Assembly (NCBI GenBank): GCA_964651755.1
Contig: CAZYZD010000031.1
Span: forward strand, 1 to 21,706
Direction: 5' to 3'
DNA length: 21,706 nucleotides
Source of the DNA: QNZT01 sp964651755
Lineage (GTDB): Bacteria; Campylobacterota; Campylobacteria; Campylobacterales; QNZT01
The notes under the pieces: generated by a model
The model's input: only the letters and a program-made list of their open reading frames with translations
Told to the model about the DNA's origin: nothing
The model's database searches: none
Part shown: positions 7,868 to 16,146 of the stretch, piece by piece
Layout: each line of letters begins with the position of its first letter
Numbering within the stretch: the first letter of the stretch is position 1
Translations under genes and position numbers: made by a program

Positions 7868-8728
7868 ATGCAAAAAAAGATCGATACTGTCAGAACACTG
7901 ATTGATGCTTTTCCTTTTATTAAAATGTTTCGTGATCAGATTGTTGTAATCAAATATGGTGGAGCAGCACAGACTGATCCAAAACTCAAAGAGAAATTTG
8001 CCCGAGATATCGCATTTCTCTTTTTATTGGGATTGAAACCGGTCATTGTACATGGCGGTGGAAAAAAGATCAATACAACCCTTGAGCAGCTGGGTATAGA
8101 AACCTCTTTTGAAGATGGACAGAGAGTCACTACAAAAGAGAATATGGAAGTGGTAGAGATGGTACTTAGCGGGAGTATCAACAAAGAGATCACTTCTCTT
8201 CTGAACCATTATGGTGCAAAGGCGATTGGTATTAGTGGGAAAGATGCCAATTTTATCAAAGCGGAGCCTAAAGATGTGGTACGTTTCGGATATACCGGTA
8301 CGATTACAGATATTGATAATAAAATCGTTCTTGATTTGATTGAGGAGAAGTTTATTCCAGTGATTGCACCTATTGCGGCGGGAAATGCCATAGGCGAACC
8401 TGGATTCAATATCAATGCAGATTTGGCTGCAAGTAAAATTGCCATAGCGATTGGTGCGAAAAAAGTACTTTTTCTGACAGATACACTAGGTGTTTTGGAT
8501 AATGAAAAAAAACTATTCTCTACATTAACGCAAAAAGAAGTAAATCAACTCAAAGAAAACGGTACAATTCACGGAGGTATGATTCCCAAAGTGGATGCCT
8601 GCCTGGAAGCGATTCATGGTGGTGTTGAAAAAGCGCATATTATTGACGGGCGTATCGAACACTCTATATTGCTGGAACTGTTTACAAGTGAAGGAATCGG
8701 TACCGTGATCAAGAAGGAGGAAAATTGA
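7868..8728 (+). CDS. argB: Acetylglutamate kinase ArgB
   Basis: Cytoplasmic amino-acid kinase-fold enzyme for the second step of arginine synthesis: N-acetylglutamate + ATP to N-acetylglutamyl-5-phosphate. Visible motifs are VVIKYGGAAQ (26-35, phosphate-binding Lys29), VIVHGGGKKI (59-68), the INADLAASKIAIAIGAKKV substrate/ATP region and the FLTDTLGVLD loop; 286 residues. The N-terminal helix before IKYGG (TVRTLIDAFPFIKMFRDQ) resembles the extension that marks arginine-inhibited hexameric NAG kinases, so feedback inhibition by arginine is likely (inferred from the family). AGGA lies 10 bases before the ATG, after a 20-base gap from lpxK. The 3' end overlaps thrC by four bases. It is co-oriented with lpxK and thrC rather than with other arg genes. 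Confidence 0.96.
   Translation: MQKKIDTVRTLIDAFPFIKMFRDQIVVIKYGGAAQTDPKLKEKFARDIAFLFLLGLKPVIVHGGGKKINTTLEQLGIETSFEDGQRVTTKENMEVVEMVLSGSINKEITSLLNHYGAKAIGISGKDANFIKAEPKDVVRFGYTGTITDIDNKIVLDLIEEKFIPVIAPIAAGNAIGEPGFNINADLAASKIAIAIGAKKVLFLTDTLGVLDNEKKLFSTLTQKEVNQLKENGTIHGGMIPKVDACLEAIHGGVEKAHIIDGRIEHSILLELFTSEGIGTVIKKEEN
8714..8720 (+). promoter_or_regulatory. Strong ribosome binding site deciding the thrC TTG start
   Basis: AAGGAGG lies 4 bases before TTG at 8725. The TTGA overlap with the argB stop, together with this near-perfect Shine-Dalgarno, makes TTG the likely thrC start although no ATG is available nearby. Confidence 0.7.
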
Positions 8729-10203
8729 ATTTTATAGAAACAAGAGGAAATAAAGAGGGATTTAAAGCAGAAGTTCCTTTTTCAGAAGCGATTTTAAATC
8801 CAAGTGCCAGTTTCGGCGGATTGTATGTACCAAAATATCTGCCTTCTATCGATGCCGCTTTTCTGGAAGAGAATAAGTCTCTTCCCTATGCTGCACTGGC
8901 ATATAATATTCTTAAAATGTTTGAGATAGATATTGAAGAGAGTGTACTTCATGAAGCATTGGATTTATATAAAAAGTTTGATGATCCGGAAGATACGACA
9001 CCTGTTGTCAGGATTGAAGAGGATCTTTTTGTCAATGAACTCTATCATGGACCTACCCGGGCTTTCAAAGATATGGCATTGCAGCCTTTTGGGCATATTC
9101 TCTCCGATCTTGCCAAAAAGATTGATAAAAAATATCTGATTCTTGCGGCAACCAGTGGAGATACGGGACCGGCAACACTGGAAGCTTTTGCAAACAAAGA
9201 GAATATACAGGTTGCCTGTCTCTATCCGGACGGTGGTACCAGTGATGTACAGCGTCTTCAGATGGTGACAGAAGAGGCTGGAAATCTTAAAGTAATCGGT
9301 ATTAAAGGAAACTTTGACGATGCCCAGAGCGCGCTTAAAAGTCTGCTTGCATCGGATACTTTCAAAGAGCAGCTTAAAAAGAGTCATATCTCCCTTTCTG
9401 CAGCAAATTCTGTTAATTTCGGGCGTATCATTTTTCAGATTATCTACCATATCCGTTCCTATCTGGCACTACTTGAAAATGGTACTGTACAAAATGGCGA
9501 AAAGATTTATATCACTGTTCCAAGCGGTAACTTCGGAAATGCACTTGGCGCTTACTATGCCAAAAAGATGGGCTTGCCTGTTGAAAAGATTCTGATTACT
9601 TCCAACGCAAACAATGTACTTGCAGAGTTGATTAACAAAGGGGAGTACGATATTCGCGGTAAAAAATTGATCCTGACCAACTCTCCGGCGATGGATATTC
9701 TCAAATCTTCCAATGTTGAGCGTGTTTTGTTTGATAAATTCGGTGCCCAGCGTACCAAAGCGCTGATGGATAGTCTCAACGAAAATAACTTTTATACACT
9801 GACAGCGGAAGAGTTGAGTGCGTTACAGGAAGATTTTGCAGCGATTGACAGCGACGATGCGTATGGACAAAAAGTGATCAAACGTTATGCAGATAAAGGA
9901 TATGTGATGGATCCGCATACCGCCACCTGTCTTAAAGCTTATGAAAATCTCAAAGAGAAATCTCTGCCTATGGTGATCTGTTCCACTGCGGAGTGGACGA
10001 AGTTTGCACCGACAATGCTGATGGCGATCAGTGAAAACAACGAAAAGAAGAGTGATCTTGAAGCGTTGCAGGAGATCTCTGAAAGACTTGGTATCGAGAT
10101 TACGCCGCGTGTTAAGGCACTCTTTGACAAAGAGATCGTACACAAAGATGTGGTTGAAAAAGATGCCATAGAATCCAAAATCTTACAATTTATCCAATCT
10201 TAA
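8725..10203 (+). CDS. thrC: Threonine synthase ThrC (TTG start)
   Basis: PLP enzyme converting O-phosphohomoserine to threonine and phosphate in the cytoplasm; 492 residues, the longer bacterial/yeast-type form. The N-terminus shows the GGLYVPKYLP segment. The PLP lysine is Lys115 in GPTRAFKDMALQPFG. The phosphate/PLP-binding loop AATSGDTGPATLEAF and the YPDGGTSDVQRLQM segment follow, and VPSGNFGNALGAYYAKKMG lies mid-protein, all in the expected order. It starts at a TTG that overlaps the argB stop, so it is translationally coupled to argB. In Campylobacter jejuni thrC directly follows lpxK, as I recall; here argB lies between them. The next gene starts 14 bases downstream. Confidence 0.96.
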   Translation: MNFIETRGNKEGFKAEVPFSEAILNPSASFGGLYVPKYLPSIDAAFLEENKSLPYAALAYNILKMFEIDIEESVLHEALDLYKKFDDPEDTTPVVRIEEDLFVNELYHGPTRAFKDMALQPFGHILSDLAKKIDKKYLILAATSGDTGPATLEAFANKENIQVACLYPDGGTSDVQRLQMVTEEAGNLKVIGIKGNFDDAQSALKSLLASDTFKEQLKKSHISLSAANSVNFGRIIFQIIYHIRSYLALLENGTVQNGEKIYITVPSGNFGNALGAYYAKKMGLPVEKILITSNANNVLAELINKGEYDIRGKKLILTNSPAMDILKSSNVERVLFDKFGAQRTKALMDSLNENNFYTLTAEELSALQEDFAAIDSDDAYGQKVIKRYADKGYVMDPHTATCLKAYENLKEKSLPMVICSTAEWTKFAPTMLMAISENNEKKSDLEALQEISERLGIEITPRVKALFDKEIVHKDVVEKDAIESKILQFIQS

Positions 10204-10216
10204 CAAAAAGAACTTC

Positions 10217-12262
10217 ATGCCACTTTCAAAACTAAATGAGGAGCAGTATGCTGCGGCGACTGCTCCGTACGGAAACAACCTTATTATTGCCTCTGCGGGG
10301 ACAGGAAAGACATCGACTATTGTTGCGCGTATCGGCTATCTGCTGAGTAAAGGTGTGCAACCCCAGGATTTGCTGCTTTTAACATTTACAAACAAAGCCT
10401 CGGCAGAGATGGTGGAGCGGGTAGGGCGTTATTTTGACGAGAAAGTCGCCAAAAAGATACAGGCAGGTACATTTCATGCCATCAGTTATAAACTGCTCAA
10501 AGCCAGCGGCAGGAAGATTGTACTTAAGCAGCCCAAAGAGTTGAAAATGGTACTGCGTAGTATTCATGAGAAGCGTAACTTTTCCTATTTTGATTCCAAA
10601 GTAGTACCCTATTCGGCAGGACACCTGTACGATATGCACTCTTTGTATCAAAATATGGTATGTCAGGAGAGTTTCGGCGAGTGGATGTCCCGGCAGGCGC
10701 CGGATCATGCACTCTATGCAGAGATTTATGAAGATATCTATGAAGAGTTTAAAGAGCTTAAAAAGCGTTTTGGCTATGTGGATTTTAACGATCTTCTGAT
10801 CGATTTCAAAACTTATCTTGATGAAGAAGGAGTGAAGTTTCAGGAGATTCTGGTAGATGAGTATCAGGATACGAACCAGCTTCAGGGATCTTTGATTGAC
10901 GGGTTTCAGAGAGAGTCGCTTTTTTGTGTAGGGGACTATGATCAGAGTATCTATGGTTTTAACGGCGCGGATATTAACATTATCGGTTCCTTTGCGGATC
11001 GTTTTGAAAATGCCAATGTCTTTTCCCTTAATAAAAACTACCGTTCAAGCGGGAAGATACTCTCTCTCGCAAACAAGGTGATAGAGAAAAATCCCCGAAT
11101 CTATCCCAAAAAACTGGAAGTGACACGTGAAGGGAATTTTCCTCCTCCAAGATTGATGATTTTTGAAGAGCTTTTTGATCAGTATTCAGGTATTGCACAG
11201 AAAATAAAAGAGTCTAAAACTCCTCATGAAGATATTGCTGTCATTTTTAGAAATAATGCCAGTGCAGACGGTATTGAAGCGCATTTGAGAGAGCTTGGCA
11301 TCAACTCCAAACGTAAGGGCGGCACAAGTTTCTTTGATGCCAAAGAGGTTAAAGCGATGCTCGATATGTTTACAATTTTGATCAATCCGAGGGATTTGAT
11401 GAGTTTTGTGCATATTTTCGAGTATGCCAAAGGTGTTGGCGGTGTTTTTGCCAAAGATATTTTCGATGCCCTTTACAAAGTAGGGGACGGGAATATTCTG
11501 GAAGGGATAATCAATCCAAAAGAGAAGAAAAATCCTTTTAAACGCGGGATTGTCAACCATCAGCTGGGGCTTTTTGACGAGATTATCGAAGAGGAGAGTG
11601 CGGCGCGTTTTAAAAAGATGGGATTTGAAGAGAAGTTTTTGAAAAATCCGATTCTGAAACACTCCAAGATCAATAAAGATCTTGCAACCTATCTTCATGC
11701 TTTTTATCTCTATGTCAATTCGACCATCTTTCTGGAGTCCCCGTCCCAGATTGTGCGCAGTATTACCAATTCTCAGCTTTTTGGTCTGATAGCAGAGCGG
11801 CTGGCAACCAAAAGGGCGCAGCTCAAAGATGGTACAGTCGATGAAGAGATGAAAAAAGAGGCGTTAACCAATATCAAAAGAAAGGCACTGCTGCTTCAGG
11901 ATCTCACAAAGCCTTATAAAGACAAATACCGTTTTATCAATGCACTGACGCTTGGCGGGGGTGAGTTGACAGAGGGTGAAGGTGTCAATCTTTTAAGTAT
12001 TCATGCATCCAAGGGACTAGAGTTCAAAGAAGTTTATATTGTCGATCTGATGGATGGACGTTTTCCCAATCGAAAGCTTATGAGTAAAAACGGCGGCGAT
12101 ATCGAAGAGGAGCGAAGACTCTTTTATGTGGCAGTTACCAGAGCTAAAGATATCCTCTATCTCTCTTTTGCAAAATATGATCGTGTTAAAAAGATCGATT
12201 ATATCCATTCCCCGTTTCTGGTGGAAGCCGGTATGATGAAAGAAGAGATGGTAGTTACGTAA
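10217..12262 (+). CDS. UvrD/Rep-family superfamily 1A DNA helicase
   Basis: ATP-dependent 3'-5' DNA helicase of the UvrD/Rep/PcrA type, acting in excision repair and in removing recombinase or stalled forks; 681 residues. All SF1A motifs are visible: Q-motif LNEEQYAAATA (6-16), motif I ASAGTGKT (25-32), Ia LLLTFTNKASAEM, motif II DEYQD (214-218), III VGDYDQSIYGFNGAD, IV LNKNYRSS, V SIHASKGLEFKEVYI and VI EERRLFYVAVTRAKD (about 628-645). It is slightly shorter than E. coli UvrD. Which of UvrD, Rep or PcrA it matches best cannot be decided by eye, so I give no symbol. The ATG lies 14 bases after thrC with only a weak AAAAAGAA upstream, which suggests it is the low-expressed last gene of the operon. 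Confidence 0.93.
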   Translation: MPLSKLNEEQYAAATAPYGNNLIIASAGTGKTSTIVARIGYLLSKGVQPQDLLLLTFTNKASAEMVERVGRYFDEKVAKKIQAGTFHAISYKLLKASGRKIVLKQPKELKMVLRSIHEKRNFSYFDSKVVPYSAGHLYDMHSLYQNMVCQESFGEWMSRQAPDHALYAEIYEDIYEEFKELKKRFGYVDFNDLLIDFKTYLDEEGVKFQEILVDEYQDTNQLQGSLIDGFQRESLFCVGDYDQSIYGFNGADINIIGSFADRFENANVFSLNKNYRSSGKILSLANKVIEKNPRIYPKKLEVTREGNFPPPRLMIFEELFDQYSGIAQKIKESKTPHEDIAVIFRNNASADGIEAHLRELGINSKRKGGTSFFDAKEVKAMLDMFTILINPRDLMSFVHIFEYAKGVGGVFAKDIFDALYKVGDGNILEGIINPKEKKNPFKRGIVNHQLGLFDEIIEEESAARFKKMGFEEKFLKNPILKHSKINKDLATYLHAFYLYVNSTIFLESPSQIVRSITNSQLFGLIAERLATKRAQLKDGTVDEEMKKEALTNIKRKALLLQDLTKPYKDKYRFINALTLGGGELTEGEGVNLLSIHASKGLEFKEVYIVDLMDGRFPNRKLMSKNGGDIEEERRLFYVAVTRAKDILYLSFAKYDRVKKIDYIHSPFLVEAGMMKEEMVVT

Positions 12263-12264
12263 AA

Positions 12265-12287
12265 TTTTATTTCATAATGAAATAAAA
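12265..12287. repeat. 23-base perfect AT-rich palindrome between the helicase gene and radC
   Basis: TTTTATTTCAT (12265-12275) and ATGAAATAAAA (12277-12287) are exact reverse complements around a single A. It lies 3 bases after the helicase stop and about 25 bases before the radC -10 box. It could be a DNA-level operator (dimeric repressor site) or a weak AU-rich 3' hairpin. Its low GC content makes a terminator role doubtful. Confidence 0.6.
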
Positions 12288-12311
12288 ATAGTCATAAAGG
12301 TAAAAATTTAT

Positions 12312-12317
12312 TATACT
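12312..12317 (+). promoter_or_regulatory. Candidate radC -10 box
   Basis: TATACT lies 23 bases before the radC ATG, within an AT-rich 78-base gap. AAGGAG (12329-12334) then lies 6 bases before the start. The arrangement suits a short 5' leader. No -35 is recognisable. Confidence 0.45.
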
Positions 12318-12340
12318 ATGTTTCTCAGAAGGAGAAACAT

Positions 12341-13000
12341 ATGAAAACGATACATGACTTACATACTCATGAAAAACCGCGTGAAAAGCTTTTGCAAAAA
12401 GGTGTCAAGGCTCTGAAAAACGAGGAGCTTATGGCAGTACTGCTTGGTTCCGGAGTGCAGGGGAAAGATGTTCGCAAACTCTCCCGTGAAGTGACAACCT
12501 TGCTTGAAAATGAGTTTGATGATCTGAGTGTTGACAAACTGTGCAATATTCACGGGCTGGGTGTTGCCAAGGCTTCTCAGATTCTCTCTGCAATTGAACT
12601 CTCCAAACGACTGCTTACACCCAATCCCCGGCGGATTATCTCAGCAAAGATGGTCTATGAAACACTTCATGAATTCCGGGATAAAAAACAGGAGCATTTT
12701 CTGGTTATGACACTTGATGGTGCTTCGCATATTATCAATGTCAGAACAGTTTTTATCGGGACACTGACGCAGAGTATCGTGCATCCGAGAGAAGTTTTTG
12801 CCGATGCGATTGCAGACAGGGCAGCTTCAATCATTGTCGCGCATAATCATCCCTCAGGTACACTCAGAGCTAGTCATGCAGATATTCAGATTACAGAGAG
12901 ACTCAAAGAGGTGGCAAAACTGGTTGGTATAGATTTACTCGATCATGTGATCATCTCTCATACGGGTTATTTCAGTTTTGCAGATGAAGGGATGCTGTAG
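12341..13000 (+). CDS. radC: RadC-family JAB/MPN-domain protein
   Basis: A 219-residue RadC (UPF0758) protein, historically linked to DNA repair; its actual biochemical role is unresolved. The N-terminal half is the RadC-specific region with a helix-hairpin-helix-like LCNIHGLGVAKASQILSAIE (about 67-86). The C-terminal JAMM/MPN+ domain has the metal-binding set His168-x-His170 in HNHPSG and Asp181 (spacing H-x-H-x10-D), plus the preceding RTVFIGTLTQSIVHPREVF segment, whose Glu is the probable catalytic acid. The loop after HNHPSG reads TLRAS rather than the common DPTPS, but the metal ligands are intact. It has its own putative promoter and a good ribosome site, so it is probably transcribed separately from the helicase gene. 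The 176 bases after it are T-rich and hold no gene. Confidence 0.93.
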   Translation: MKTIHDLHTHEKPREKLLQKGVKALKNEELMAVLLGSGVQGKDVRKLSREVTTLLENEFDDLSVDKLCNIHGLGVAKASQILSAIELSKRLLTPNPRRIISAKMVYETLHEFRDKKQEHFLVMTLDGASHIINVRTVFIGTLTQSIVHPREVFADAIADRAASIIVAHNHPSGTLRASHADIQITERLKEVAKLVGIDLLDHVIISHTGYFSFADEGML

Positions 13001-13176
13001 AGAGTTACTTTTTCCGTATGTATCAGCAGTGTATTACATATTTTGATAATTTGTCTATTTTTTTTCAATACTTTATATGTTTGGATTTATTTTTATCTTC
13101 TTTTTAGAAAATATGATCTACAATCAATACAGTGCTTTTTAACAGAGACAAATATTAAGTATATATAGGCATTATT

Positions 13177-14838
13177 TTGAGACAGCATAGCTCTTCACCG
13201 GTTTTAATGTCAATATTGCCTGCATTTTTGATAGCACTTATCTATTATGTAACGGGAAAGTTGAGTTTTTATTATACGATTGACAGTATGATCGTTACAA
13301 TCTCTGTTTTTTTCCCGGAAGGTTTTGCTCTCGCTGCTGTTTTACTGTATGGTAAAAGAGTTATCCCCGGTATCTTTGCGGGACAGTTTTTGCTGGCACT
13401 TGCACAGGATTTTTCACTTCTGCCTTCTTTTTTCATTGCACTCAGTAACAGTGCTGAGGCACTGATTGCCTGGTATCTGCTTAAAAAGAAGCTGCATTTT
13501 GATACACGGCTGCGTACGGTCAGAGATGTTTATATACTGATTGGTGTTGTGATATTTATACTTCAGCCTTTCAGTGCTTTTTGGGGTACTTTGGTGCTTT
13601 ACAGTTCCGGAATTATCTCTGTTTCCAAAATTTTTCTTATTTTCTTTTCATGGTGGTTTGGAAATATCATGGGGCAGCTGCTTCTGACACCGTTTTTACT
13701 CTATTTTTATCATAATTATAAACAGATAGATTACTCCAAATTGCTCTTTATTGCTTTGTTATTTGGCGTAATTTGTTATGCCTTTATTTATCTCATCCCT
13801 GTAGAAAATACTTCTGTTCTTTTCAGTATTACGATTGTTCCGCTGGTAATGCTGCTCTCTTATAAGCACGGTAATATCTGCGCACTCTTTTCCATTATCG
13901 TAATTACGCTTATTGCGATTTATACTTCAAACCATCATATAGGACCTTTTTCAGTTTATGATGAACGCACCAACTTGATCAATCTCAATTTCTACATATT
14001 GGCGCATATTTTGATAGTGTTGATTATAGGGGTGCTTTTTATTGAGAAAAATATGGCGCTTAAAAAACTTTTACTTTTTAACAAATCACTTGAAGATAAA
14101 GTCAGACATGAAGTTAAAAAAAACAGAGAAAAAGATAGAATGATGTTTTTTCAGTCGCGACTTGCGCAGATGGGAGAGATGCTTTCACTTATAACACATC
14201 AGTGGAAACAGCCGCTGAATAATCTCTCTTTGATCAATCAGATGCTTTATCTGAATCATCAAAAAGGTGAACTGGATGATAAAGGTATCGAAAAGTTTTA
14301 TCGTGATGCAAAGACTCAGATTCAGGAGATGCAGAAGCTGACGGAAGATTTTAAAAACTTTTTTAAACCGGACAGGGAGAAAAAAGAGTTTTGTCTAAAC
14401 GATACTATCGAGCATGTTATCTATTTGCTTCAGCCGGTTTTAGATCATGAACATATTTCAATAGAAAGCCGTATTTCATCAAGGGTTATTATCGAGGGAT
14501 ACCAAAATGAATTTACCCAGGCAATTTTAAATATTATCAACAATGCAAAAGATGCGCTCTTGCGAAAAGATATCCAAAACAGAAAGATTACTATCTCTTT
14601 GTATGAGTTTAATGGTTTTGTCAAATTAAGTATCAAAAATAATGGCGGAGGTATAGATACCAGTCTTATGGATCTGATTTTCGAACCCTATTTTTCAACA
14701 AAAGATGAAAATGAGGGAACGGGTCTTGGGCTTTACATGACAAAAATGATCATCGAAGAGTATATGGGTGGCAAGATAAGTGTTTCAAATGATCATGACG
14801 GGGTGGTTTTTGAGATATTGTTCAAGAGAGAGCAATAG
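13177..14838 (+). CDS. Orphan MASE1-type membrane sensor histidine kinase
   Basis: A 553-residue inner-membrane sensor kinase. Residues ~10-290 form about eight hydrophobic helices resembling the MASE1 sensory domain, with FFPEGFALAAVLLYGKRVIPGIFAG (shown here as a location) near 44-68. A coiled-coil linker (~295-325) leads to the phosphoacceptor region, with His341 in LITHQWKQPLNNLS. The HATPase domain has an N-box FTQAILNIINNAKDAL, a G1 box NNGGGID, an F-box FEPYFSTK and a G2 box GTGLGLYMTK. This HQWKQPLNN type of H-box is common in Campylobacterota kinases. No response regulator is adjacent, so the partner and signal are unknown. The start is uncertain: TTG at 13177 has a poor ribosome site and lies just 9 bases after a TATATA; ATG at 13207 (residue 11) would still keep the whole membrane domain. 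It is convergent with argG. Confidence 0.9.
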   Translation: MRQHSSSPVLMSILPAFLIALIYYVTGKLSFYYTIDSMIVTISVFFPEGFALAAVLLYGKRVIPGIFAGQFLLALAQDFSLLPSFFIALSNSAEALIAWYLLKKKLHFDTRLRTVRDVYILIGVVIFILQPFSAFWGTLVLYSSGIISVSKIFLIFFSWWFGNIMGQLLLTPFLLYFYHNYKQIDYSKLLFIALLFGVICYAFIYLIPVENTSVLFSITIVPLVMLLSYKHGNICALFSIIVITLIAIYTSNHHIGPFSVYDERTNLINLNFYILAHILIVLIIGVLFIEKNMALKKLLLFNKSLEDKVRHEVKKNREKDRMMFFQSRLAQMGEMLSLITHQWKQPLNNLSLINQMLYLNHQKGELDDKGIEKFYRDAKTQIQEMQKLTEDFKNFFKPDREKKEFCLNDTIEHVIYLLQPVLDHEHISIESRISSRVIIEGYQNEFTQAILNIINNAKDALLRKDIQNRKITISLYEFNGFVKLSIKNNGGGIDTSLMDLIFEPYFSTKDENEGTGLGLYMTKMIIEEYMGGKISVSNDHDGVVFEILFKREQ

Positions 14839-14870
14839 AGGCTTTATCTCTTTTTAAAGTTATAGTATTT

Positions 14871-14890
14871 GGGGAAGGTTACTCCTCCCC
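14871..14890. terminator. Hairpin between the convergent kinase gene and argG
   Basis: GGGGAAGG (14871-14878) pairs with CCTCCCC (14884-14890), with one bulged A and a five-base loop. The loop contains the argG stop codon. It could serve either transcript, but neither direction has an immediate T-run (CTTTTT occurs 6 bases later on the plus strand). It is therefore a weak call. Confidence 0.35.
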
Positions 14891-16120
14891 AAACATCTTT
14901 TTGACTCTTTGTGGCTGCTTTTTGCCCTCAATCACAAAGCGAAGCGCATTCAGACGGATGAAGCCTTCGGCATCTTTTTGGTTGTAAACTTCATCCTCTT
15001 CAAAGGTCGAGTGTTCTTCGGAGTAGAGGGAGTTTGGTGAACTTCTGCCGACTACCGTGACGTTTCCTTTGTAGAGTTTCAGACGCACTTCACCATTGAC
15101 GTTTTCCTGGGTTTTGTCGATGGCAGCCTGGAGCATTTCGCGTTCAGGTGACCACCAGTAGCCGTTGTAGATCAGTTTGGCGTAGCGGGGCATCAGTTCA
15201 TCTTTGAGATGCGCCTCTTCGCGGTCAAGAGTGATTGACTCGATAGCGCGGTGGGCTTTTAGCATGATCGTTCCGCCCGGTGTTTCGTAACATCCTCTGG
15301 CTTTCATTCCCACATAGCGGTTTTCGACGATATCGATACGTCCTATACCATGTTTGTTACCGTAGTCGTTGAGGGTTTTAAGCAGTGTGGCAGGAGTCAT
15401 CTCTTCGCCGTTGATGGCGTAAGGATCGCCGTTTTTGTAGCTGATGGTGATATATTCGGGTTGATCGGGTGCTTTTTCCGGTGATGTTGTCCAAAGCCAC
15501 ATATCCTCTTCGGGCTCACGAGCCGGATCTTCAAGGATTTGACCCTCGTAAGAGATGTGCAGGAGGTTGGCATCCATAGAGTAAGGGGAGGATTTTCCCT
15601 TCTTTTCGATCTTTATGCCATGTTCTTTGGCATAAGCCAGCAGTTTTTCGCGAGAGTTTAGATCCCATTCACGCCATGGTGCGATGACTGCGATATCCGG
15701 ATCAAGGGCAAGGTATCCCAGCTCAAAACGCACCTGGTCGTTTCCTTTTCCCGTAGCGCCGTGGCTGACGGCATCGGCTCCGGTTTTGTGTGCAATCTCG
15801 ATCTGTTTTTTGGAAATTAACGGTCGTGCGATGGAGGTGCCAAGAAGGTATTCGCCTTCATAAATGGCATTTGCACGAAACATAGGAAATACAAAATCTT
15901 TGACAAATTCTTCCCGTAAATCCAGGATGAAAATATTTTCGGGTTTGATGCCAAGATCGAGCGCTTTTTGGCGTGCGGGTTCGACCTCTTCTCCCTGTCC
16001 CAAATCCGCTGTAAAGGTAACTACTTCGCAGTTGTACTCATCCTGAAGCCACTTTAAAATGATACTGGTATCAAGACCTCCGCTGTATGCGAGAACTGCT
16101 TTTTTGATATTTTTTTTCAT
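14879..16120 (-). CDS. argG: Argininosuccinate synthase ArgG
   Basis: Cytoplasmic enzyme joining citrulline and aspartate with ATP to make argininosuccinate, the penultimate step of arginine synthesis. At 413 residues it is full length. The N-terminal PP-loop AYSGGLDTS (about 11-19) binds ATP. Further signatures are VVTFTADLGQGEE, EYLLGTSIARPLISKKQIEIA, DAVSHGATGKGNDQVRFELG, the SPYSMDANLLHISYEG segment and the late MKARGCYETPGGTI. It is on the minus strand, divergent from the S4 gene and convergent with the kinase gene. The ribosome site AAGGA lies about 11 bases before the ATG, slightly far. Its leader holds a long inverted repeat (16147-16213) and a perfect TATAAT (16248-16243), so mRNA-level control is possible. 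argB in the same window belongs to the same pathway but lies in a different transcription unit. Confidence 0.97.
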   Translation of the reverse strand: MKKNIKKAVLAYSGGLDTSIILKWLQDEYNCEVVTFTADLGQGEEVEPARQKALDLGIKPENIFILDLREEFVKDFVFPMFRANAIYEGEYLLGTSIARPLISKKQIEIAHKTGADAVSHGATGKGNDQVRFELGYLALDPDIAVIAPWREWDLNSREKLLAYAKEHGIKIEKKGKSSPYSMDANLLHISYEGQILEDPAREPEEDMWLWTTSPEKAPDQPEYITISYKNGDPYAINGEEMTPATLLKTLNDYGNKHGIGRIDIVENRYVGMKARGCYETPGGTIMLKAHRAIESITLDREEAHLKDELMPRYAKLIYNGYWWSPEREMLQAAIDKTQENVNGEVRLKLYKGNVTVVGRSSPNSLYSEEHSTFEEDEVYNQKDAEGFIRLNALRFVIEGKKQPQRVKKMFGEE

Positions 16121-16132
16121 GAAATATAATCC

Positions 16133-16144
16133 TTATCGTAGCAT
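16133..16144 (-). other. Possible three-codon minigene in the argG leader (Met-Leu-Arg)
   Basis: Reading on the minus strand, ATG CTA CGA TAA precedes argG by 12 bases and its stop overlaps the AAGGA ribosome site. The last sense codon is an arginine codon, which would fit translation-linked sensing of arginine supply. It has no clear ribosome site of its own, and so short a frame is easily found by chance; this is very speculative. Confidence 0.15.
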
Positions 16145-16146
16145 AG

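Noticed and set aside
8965..9450. Long open frame on the minus strand inside thrC (161 codons)
   Set aside because: It lies fully opposite a well-conserved threonine synthase, its Cys/Ile/Phe-rich translation resembles no family, and it has no ribosome site; it is a shadow of the real gene.
11186..11698. Open frame of 170 codons on the minus strand inside the helicase gene
   Set aside because: It is antisense to the helicase 2A/2B region, has a low-complexity Phe/Ile/Lys-rich composition, and shows no domain or start signal.
10217..12262. Considered the helicase as part of a defence system (for example Gabija-like UvrD)
   Set aside because: It has the full UvrD/Rep housekeeping architecture, lies at the end of a biosynthetic operon and has no adjacent nuclease partner.
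13001..13176. T-run near 13065 as a radC terminator
   Set aside because: Only a weak 5-6 bp TATCA/TGATA pairing with a long loop precedes the T-run; too poor to call a terminator.
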